64,000 nucleotides of DNA from Lepisosteus oculatus. Taxonomy: Eukaryota > Chordata > Actinopteri > Semionotiformes > Lepisosteidae. The notes beneath the pieces were generated by a model. The model saw only the letters and a program-made list of their open reading frames with translations. It ran no database searches and had not been told where the DNA came from. The stretch is from positions 15,340,001 to 15,404,000 of the forward strand of contig NC_090704.1 in the NCBI RefSeq assembly GCF_040954835.1. The letters are read 5' to 3'. Both the position numbers and the translations under genes were made by a program. Each line of letters starts with the position of its first letter. Position 1 is the stretch's first letter. Positions 58,901 through 64,000 of the stretch are shown here, in pieces.

Positions 58901-61900
58901 GTAACACCCATCAACTGCTGGCAGATTAACTGCCCTAGGAATTGACAGTCTAGCGAACACACTGTAAATGGAGTACTTCTTTTTTTTAATACACTTGTTA
59001 ACGCAATAAGCATCCACAGGTCTTTCTCTGCATTGCCGACTCGTTTTGATCTTGTATAACAGGACTGTCTTTAAGTTTTATGGTTTATTTGTTAGAGCTA
59101 ATACAGTAACATATCCTTTAATTATGGAGCAGGTGCACTTCAGACTTCTGCTAATTAATCTAACCGCTGACTAATCTTCATCTTTGCCCCCATAAAACCA
59201 TGCCTTCAGCAGCCTGAATGCATTGTCCACTGTGCTCACAGTGGCGGCAGCCCTTATCTAGGGTGTGTTTAATTGGTGTGGAGTGCACACCACCTAAACA
59301 CCAACTTTGATCTCTACCCAGGACAGTGGTAGTCTTGTGGCCCAAGCAGTTAAAATTGAACTGAAAATTCTTCCCCCCCGCCACTGTAATGTAAGAAAAT
59401 CCGTGCAGCCAAATGAGCGCAATGTGAAAATGGAACCCAAAGGCCTTGGCAATAATTCTTATCAGTGTGTCCGTAATTGAACACGCTGGCCGGCATTAAC
59501 GATGCATGGCCAGTTTGCTGCTCTGCAGCTCCCAGTGTGGTTCTCCGCTGTTGTTGTTTTAGTTAGTTTTATCAGATGATTTTTATTGAGGTGGTGAGAA
59601 AGGAATGGAAGCCACGTTCCTCGGGGACCATTTACTCTCCAGTAAATTCCTGGAGTGAGCGAGAGCACTGTTATCAGATTTTGTAGTCCCTTAGAGAATG
59701 GTGCTGCGCTGTGCTGCTGGGTTGTCATATCTCCACAGAGGGTAGGCCAAGCTGTGTGTTTTCCTTGCACTGCCTAGGCCTGTGATTTGTAGCTATACAC
59801 ATCTGTGTAGGCAAATGTACCCAAATGTGTGCACAAATGTGAAAATATCCAGGACCTAATATACAGGAGTGTGCATCTCTGAAAACCTGAAATGGATCAC
59901 ACTGATATGCAGTGGGAGTCTTGTGTGGCTACTTGCAGTGAAAGCTGTGTTTCTGACGTGTGGGAAACAAGCTTACTGGAATAAAGCTGATTAACCAACC
60001 ATTGAACATGACTCCTTAAGCTGTGATTCCTCTGTCCTGCAATTCATCTGTGTCTGGATTGAGTTCATGCACAGTGCTGGGCTTGTCAGGGCTTCTGCTG
60101 CACGAGGGTTTGGAATGTGCGTGTATTAAACCAGAAGAGCACCTCTGGTGTGTGGTCTGAATGAACCAGGTAATAAAGAACAGACACTTTTAATGCATTT
60201 TCTTTTTCCATTCCTTTTCGAAATGGGTGTTTGTATGGAAATACCAGTTTAACTTGCCTTCATGTAGCAGGGCATTTCCCACAGCAGTGTGGTTAACATT
60301 GCCTTTCCCAGTGGTCTGTAAAATTCCATTCGTGCAAGAAGGTATCCGAACTACAGGGCGGAGATGTGGCAAAAGAATGGACGTGTCTGGTTTCAAATGA
60401 ATTAAATGCTTCCAAATTCTGCACCACTCTGTAAAGTTCTGTGGGGATTTACTAACCATAACTGTAGCACACATCTTTAAGGAATTGTGCTGTTATGAAT
60501 GGTTTTGCTGCCAAAGACAATTATGGACAGAAATTATACTGTAATAAACAGAGAGGCAGTGAAGGTTTAGTAAAAGACTTTCTGCTTGAATCATGAGTGC
60601 ACAGCAGAATAGCTTCACCATCTTTTCATTCCAGACAACAACAAGGTAGTCTAACTGTCTTGTGAGTAATTTTAAGCTTTAGTTTCCTTGGGGTTTTAAG
60701 GTCTGAGCTTACATTTTTCATCTGACTTCTGTTAAATTCATATTTCAGTTTGAATATTTGTACTTTGACATGGTATTAATACAAGACAAAGCTGTTGGTA
60801 TTGTGCATCTTAAAGTAGTTAATTAATTAATCTAACATCTATACAGATGAATGAACCTAGGGTTATCATTGACAAATATTTTTTAAAGTATAGTTTTTTT
60901 TTTACTCAGGTGGGAATTGCCAATTATTTTGTATTGTATACTGTGGTGGGGTGCTGTCGCAGGTATGTTTTTATACTCAGGTCTCAGGGAAACAGAAAGT
61001 CCTATGCAGCAGTAAGGTAAAAAGCACTGCTCTTTATTTTACATTCCAAAACACCAAAAAATCCAAGCCCCAGCTTGAACTCCAGCTAGACCTCTTCTTC
61101 TGTCCCCAATAAGTAGTTGAGTAGTTAAGCTACTTGCTGTCTCCAAGAATTTCTCGATTCCAAAAGTTCATCTAAAAAGAACTCACAGCATTTTCAAGAA
61201 CTCACACTGGTCTGAGCTCCATGGGTCCTGTGATCAGTCGGATGATCCTTCCCATGTCCCTCAGATGCAGCACATCGCAGAGCATCTGAAGTCTTCCATA
61301 GGCATCATATGTAAACCGTTAATCTTGAAAACCTCTATTTGCAGTCACCTGACCAATTATCTTCCACCACCAGGTTCAGACAAGAACCCCTCTCTTACAG
61401 TCCCTTTCCGTTTTTGAATCTTCACTTGCTTTCTTGGAGCTGCAGTGGAGAGCATCAAACATGTGGACGTTATCCTTAGACGCTCACACCTCTTGGGTCA
61501 TTCTCATTCACAAGCTCCACAGCACCTGGCAGGCAAGCTAGTGCTGAATGGTGGAGTAATGTCCTTTACTGATGTTGCATAAGTCTGCAGCAGCAGGGCA
61601 GGGTTCGGGCATCATTATTGCACTAAGGAACCTCTAGCCGAATAACCACAACGCTACCCAGACAGCACTCAGCTGTTTGTTAGAATACAGCATGACATCA
61701 CCCAGGCTCAAACTGGTGACATCTAGTCCTCTTGAGTGCTCTTGAGTCAGCGGCATTCCAGGCTGAGCTGCCCATGAGCCTCCAGTGTTAATGGCACTTA
61801 AGAGACAACCTTGTATCGGATGCATGGGGGTCATGCTTGCATCTGTAAACTGGTATGGATGTATGTGTTGTATAAAGATACGGTCATTTGTACTGTAATG

Positions 61901-63731
61901 GTGACCATATAAAATATGGGGAGGTTCTCTTTTCAGGTTAAGAAATCTTCACTGGGCCTAATTATGTGACTCTTCTGATCCTTTATTGTTCTGCAGAAGG
62001 AATTTTCGGCGCCCCCTCCCCTGCTGTTCCGGAAGCTCAGCAATCCGGACCTGTCGCCCTCCACTGGCAAGTCCAAGCTGCAGCGGCAGTTCAGTCAGGA
62101 CGACAGCCGGGCACGCCGGAGCAGCCTGGCCAGCGGCCTGACTGGTGAGACACAGAGGAGCTCAGCCTTGTGGAAGAGAACGATGGAGCTGGTTAGGGAG
62201 AGACAGGAACAGGGGCCCGATTGGCTTCATACCCAGTTGCTGTTTGTCAGTACATTCAGGTTCCTCTGCCTCCAGATCACTGAGAGGCTGAGCTGGTCAG
62301 AGAAGACTGCTGCCATCCTCACTAAAGCCCACCAGCGCCTTCACTTCCTGAGACAGTTAAGGAAGTGGGGGATGAGCAAGACAACACTCACCAATTTTTA
62401 CCATAATATGATTGATTGGTGGTATTACGGTGTGGTATGGTGGAGCCACAGTACAGGACAGAAAAGCCATACAGAGGGTTGTGAGGTCCGCGCAGAAAAT
62501 CACCGGGACCAAGCTACCCTCCATTGACCAGATATATCTCAACCACTGCCACAGCCAGGCTCGAGCTATACTTCGGGACCCAATTCACCCTGGCCATGAT
62601 CTGTTTTCACCCCTGGGTTCTGGTAGGAGGTATCGCAGTTTTAGACCACTGACGAATAGATTCAAAAACAGTTTCTTCCCCCAAGCAGTCTGCATCATAA
62701 ACAGCTCAAATTAGCACCTGCATTTTAAGGTACTGCACTGTTTGCACATGTCCTGTCTTGGCTGTATTATAACGTCCATCGTCTAAATTTATTGTCCATG
62801 TCTGTTTGTCATTTGAGCCTATTTTTTTTCTCTACTGTTACCGGGTACAGCTGAACGAGTAAGCATTCTAATACACTTGTTGTATATGGCAAATAAAGAA
62901 ATCTTGAATCAGTTGTTGTGCTTCAGTATCCCGTTGGATTTGAAGCTGGTCACTGGCACACTCCGGGTTTGTGACCTCTCAGTCTGGCTGTGGATGCCAG
63001 TTAAGTGTTAATAGCTCATGCTGAGTGTTAATGTCCATATTTCACATGCCTTGGCTTATGAGAATTCCTGGGCGTGCAAGCCCATCAGCTGAACGTCGGC
63101 TCCCCCTGTCTGTCATCAGCACAGTAAATCACAGCCCTGGAAGGCTATCTTATTCATACAAGTTTATGCTTGCAGCCAAGGCTGAGATGAACTCTTTGCT
63201 TTGCCTTTGTGTGCTCCTGCGATCTCTGCAGTGCTACTTTAGCTACTATTGTTGTCAAACATTTGCAACAAATGTTCCTCGGTATCTAGCCATCTGTTTT
63301 ATAACAATTTATGTGCGTCTAAAAGTAATGCGTATAATGCAGAACCCTTTCTATATTAAAATGTACAGGATAACATCAGGCATAATGTACAGGCACCAGG
63401 ATAACACAGTGGGGTGAACACAGGTTTCTGTGTGGTAGCTTGGCCTTGGCTAGGTTTGACGGTGCACAGTTGTGTAGAAGGACTATTTGAATACTAAGAG
63501 AGGATACTGAAGAATTGCCCTGTTGTTTTGCTGTGTGGTTATAACAGCTCTGTGGAATTGTAGCTGATTGCCTCTCTCTCTGATACAGGAAAGCAGCTTC
63601 TGCCCCTGTCCAGTAGCATGCACAGCGGTGTCAGCCAGTTGACATGGCAACAGTCCGGAGAGTCAAACAACCTGGTGAGGATGAGGAACCAGTCGCTGGG
63701 GCAGTCAGCGCCCTCTCTTACTGCCGGGCTG
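28975..63731 (+). CDS. MAST2: MAST2, microtubule-associated serine/threonine kinase, 5' part
   Basis: Three exons are in the window: 28975..29061, 61997..62144 and 63589..63731, joining in phase to 126 codons. The rest (kinase and PDZ domains) lies beyond the right edge. The first exon (29 codons, lysine-rich, MKKAENKNKRK) has an in-frame TAG at 28894 and no earlier in-frame ATG. It differs from the main human N-terminus, so an alternative first exon elsewhere is possible. Exons 2-3 match human MAST2 closely (LLFRKLSNPD, KLQRQ.SQDD, SNLVRMRNQSLGQSAPSLTAGL). They carry several R-x-x-S sites suited to basophilic kinases or 14-3-3 binding. MAST kinases act at the cytoskeleton and bind PTEN through the PDZ domain. 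The IPP neighbour argues for MAST2 rather than MAST1, 3 or 4. Confidence 0.9.
31345..31510 (+). repeat. tRNA-derived SINE
   Basis: Head GGAGTAGTGGTTAGGCTCTG with an A-box-like block and a decayed B box, then GTGTGGCACTGCTGTTCGTG and the body GATTGCTTCAGTAAAGTGCT ending in TATATGGGTGC. The family name is uncertain. Confidence 0.6.
32947..32965 (+). repeat. Poly(A) tract
   Basis: About 19 adenines, with no clear retroelement body to its left. Confidence 0.9.
34430..34790 (+). repeat. Dispersed retroelement fragment (LINE 3' region)
   Basis: AGGTGGCTCTTGTTTACTCA, GGAGTATGGAACAAACTACC and TGGACTAGATGGGCCTGTTT match a widespread fish element whose tail also appears at 13.83 and 23.4 kb. A TTTAGTCTTGAACAGAGATT block at the start resembles LINE coding sequence. 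No intact ORF. Confidence 0.5.
36370..36500 (-). repeat. V-SINE/HE1-type 3' fragment
   Basis: ATCCACCCATTTTCCAAATG, TGGGGTCACCGGGGAGACAG, CGGCAAGCAATGGACACAAG and GATGCCAGTCCATTGCAG match the minus strand of the V-SINE 3' half. Confidence 0.65.
37420..37625 (-). repeat. tRNA-Lys-derived SINE or retrosequence
   Basis: The minus strand starts GCCCCGACTAGCTCTGTTGG, then TAGAGCACGAGACTCATTAT and CTCAGGGGA, matching tRNA-Lys through the D arm and anticodon stem. The anticodon position reads CAT instead of CTT and the T arm has decayed. A body of about 130 bases (GAAGGTTGGGCAGAAGGCTA, AACAGGGTGTTGCTGCCCCT) follows. It is not a functional tRNA gene. Confidence 0.6.
37709..38025 (+). repeat. V-SINE/HE1-type SINE, near full length
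   Basis: tRNA-like head (GTGATTAGCGTTTTTGTCTC) followed by the hallmark TGTTCTCCCTGTGTTTGTGT, GGTTTCCTCCCACAGTCC and 3' CTCCCCTGCAACCCTGCATT. It is the best copy in the window. Confidence 0.85.
39031..39200 (+). repeat. Tandem repeat, 49-bp period, about 3.3 copies
   Basis: CTGGGAGTGTTC recurs at 39040, 39089 and 39138 and, changed, at 39187, exactly 49 bases apart. Each unit carries TGATTTCAGTGG and a GGCCTGACTGGG-like border. Copies differ by a few substitutions. Confidence 0.95.
40040..40300. other. GC-rich island inside MAST2 intron 1
   Basis: Purine-rich GGGAGAGAGGGGGAGGGAGC-type sequence, then C-rich CCCACTGCCGCCGCCGCC and CCCGGGCCC blocks, well above the surrounding GC level. Overlapping open frames on both strands follow from composition and lack family motifs. 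It could be a promoter or enhancer; nothing proves this. Confidence 0.4.
40670..40855 (-). repeat. High-copy fish interspersed repeat
   Basis: TTCAATTCAGTTTTATTTAT, ATAGCGCTTTTTACAGTGGA, ACAAAGCAGCTTTACAGATT and GACAGTGGCAAGGAAAAACT form a pattern very common in ray-finned fish introns. I do not assign a class. Confidence 0.65.
41933..42085 (+). repeat. V-SINE/HE1-type 5' fragment
   Basis: CTGTGTGGAGTTTGTATGTT and CATGTTTGTGTGGGATTCCT match the 37.7-kb copy. It ends just before the 5S SINE. Confidence 0.65.
42238..42250 (+). promoter_or_regulatory. CTCF consensus-like motif inside the 5S SINE
   Basis: CCAGCAGGGGGCA fits the vertebrate CTCF core. The second 5S SINE copy lacks this stretch, having GTTAGTGGCGCTCACC at the same place. 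Confidence 0.45.
42547..42807 (+). repeat. tRNA-derived SINE inserted in the 5S SINE
   Basis: Contains the B box GGTTCAAATCCC, CTGAGCAAGGCCCTTAACCC and tail AATTGTATATGGCCAATAAA, then GTGATCTTATCTTATC. The head is truncated compared with the copy at 50000-50285. Confidence 0.85.
42905..43045 (+). repeat. V-SINE/HE1-type 3' fragment
   Basis: CTACAATGGACTGGCGTCCC, CAGGTTCTGGCTCCCCTGTA and the terminal AAAATGGATGGATGGA tail. Confidence 0.65.
49378..49510 (-). mobile_element. LINE 3' end fragment
   Basis: AGATAGATACTTTATTGATC followed by CCGTGAGGGAAATTGCAGTG is a common fish LINE 3' terminus in minus orientation. No coding part is visible. Confidence 0.5.
50000..50285 (-). repeat. tRNA-derived SINE, near full length
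   Basis: The minus strand reads GAGCGGTGGCACTGTGGCTA (A box region), CCGGTTCAAATCCCGCGGCC (B box), then the body shared with 42547-42807 and the AATTGTATATGACTAATAAA tail. This is the reference copy for that family here. Confidence 0.85.
57965..58065 (+). repeat. Short dispersed repeat fragment
   Basis: GTTCCCAGACCTGGTCCTGA plus AGACCTACACGTCTGCTG resembles a very common fish interspersed motif of unknown class. It appears once in this window. Confidence 0.35.
58512..58530 (+). promoter_or_regulatory. Palindromic homeodomain-like site
   Basis: GTGATTAA-TCC-TTAATCAC is a perfect inverted repeat with a 3-base centre, containing TAATCC and two TTAAT half-sites. It could bind a homeodomain dimer; sequence evidence only. 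Confidence 0.3.
61997..62144 (+). CDS. MAST2: MAST2 exon 2
   Basis: Acceptor TATTGTTCTGCAG, donor ACTG|GTGAGA, phase 0 in and phase 1 out. It encodes KEFSAPPPLLFRKLSNPD and a continuation with RQFSQDD and RRSSLASGLTG, the conserved start of the MAST N-terminal domain. Confidence 0.95.
62145..63588 (+). other. MAST2: MAST2 intron 2
   Basis: 1444 bases. The first half is occupied by an L2-like LINE remnant; the remainder holds nothing I recognise. Confidence 0.85.
62255..62912 (+). mobile_element. L2-like LINE, 5' truncated
   Basis: Plus-strand translation gives ITERLSWSEKTAAILTKAHQ, HFLRQLRKWGMSKTTL, ITVWYGGAT, RVVRSAQKITG, LPSIDQIY and GRRYRSFRPLTNRFKNSFFP, the C-terminal end of an L2-type pol with two frame changes. 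It ends in a TGGCAAATAAAGAAATCTTG tail. Confidence 0.85.
63589..63731 (+). CDS. MAST2: MAST2 exon 3
   Basis: Acceptor CTCTCTCTGATACAG, donor GGGCTG|GTGAGT. It completes the split glycine codon of exon 2 and encodes GKQLLPLSSSMHSGVSQLTW, then the block around VRMRNQSLGQSAPSLT, nearly identical across MAST kinases. Confidence 0.97.
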
Positions 63732-64000
63732 GTGAGTACACCCCTTCCCACACTTCCATATTCGCAGATGGGATCGCCACCACATTTGCCGAGAGCCTGC
63801 AAAGTAGGCCAATCCAGTCAGGGATCTCGCATTTAGCCTATTATGAATAACTTGATTGCCTCCATTACGTTTTCATCAAGGCTGCATAGGAAGGGACTTC
63901 ATGTCACGCCAGTGGTATATGCAGGAATTGACGGGAACCATTGATCTGGTTTTGTGGAGAAAGTCGGGCCTGGACTTCAGCCCCTGCTCGTTGTGACGTA
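63732..64000 (+). other. MAST2: Start of MAST2 intron 3
   Basis: Follows the GTGAGT donor of exon 3. No further exon before the window edge. Confidence 0.85.

Larger units (their letters stand above)
29062..61996 (+). other. MAST2: MAST2 intron 1 (32.9 kb)
   Basis: No coding exon recognised. The left part (29.1-31.3 kb) and long stretches such as 31.5-34.4, 43.1-49.3, 50.3-57.9 and 58.6-61.9 kb show no feature I can support beyond poly(A) runs and short ORFs. Repeats and motifs inside it are listed separately. Large first introns often hold enhancers or alternative first exons; this cannot be shown here. Confidence 0.7.

Overview
The window is vertebrate nuclear DNA, most likely from a ray-finned fish. 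Its genes have short exons with GT..AG introns, and its repeats include a 5S-rRNA-derived SINE, V-SINE/HE1-type and other tRNA-derived SINEs, L2-like and L1-like LINE remnants and Tc1-like transposon remnants. A non-teleost such as gar or bowfin is my guess from the repeat mix and the apparently unduplicated synteny; this is inference, not proof.

Layout. Bases 1-3050: AT-rich flank with a small CpG/CCAAT-containing stretch near 1.7-1.9 kb and no coding sequence recognised. 3052-5055: TMEM69 on +. 5.7-6.6 kb: Tc1 remnant and a fold-back repeat. 8284-16.95 kb: IPP (kelch-like, BTB-BACK-kelch) on -, nine coding exons that join in frame to 587 aa. 17-20 kb: intergenic, with V-SINE and Tc1 remnants. 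20087-25.57 kb: riboflavin-binding protein on -, five coding exons (244 aa) plus a 5' untranslated exon under a TATA box. 25.6-28.3 kb: divergent intergenic region with direct repeats and an L1 remnant. 28.34 kb to the right edge: 5' part of MAST2 on +. MAST2 exon 1 is followed by a 32.9-kb intron full of SINEs, then exons 2 and 3 near 62.0 and 63.6 kb; the gene continues outside the window.

TMEM69, IPP and MAST2 are neighbours in the same order and orientation in human 1p34, which supports the identifications. The riboflavin-binding protein between IPP and MAST2 is absent from that human locus. Its retinal relative RTBDN lies beside MAST1 on human 19p13, so the carrier-MAST pairing probably predates the early vertebrate genome duplications.

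The four genes form no operon-like unit: a multipass membrane protein, an actin-linked kelch protein, a secreted vitamin carrier and a kinase. I found no convincing new multi-gene system. The points most worth following are the RBP-MAST paralogy, the near-identical inverted repeat bracketing the RBP promoter and first exon, the pure poly-serine tract in RBP, and SINE structures carrying CTCF-like or splice-acceptor-like motifs.
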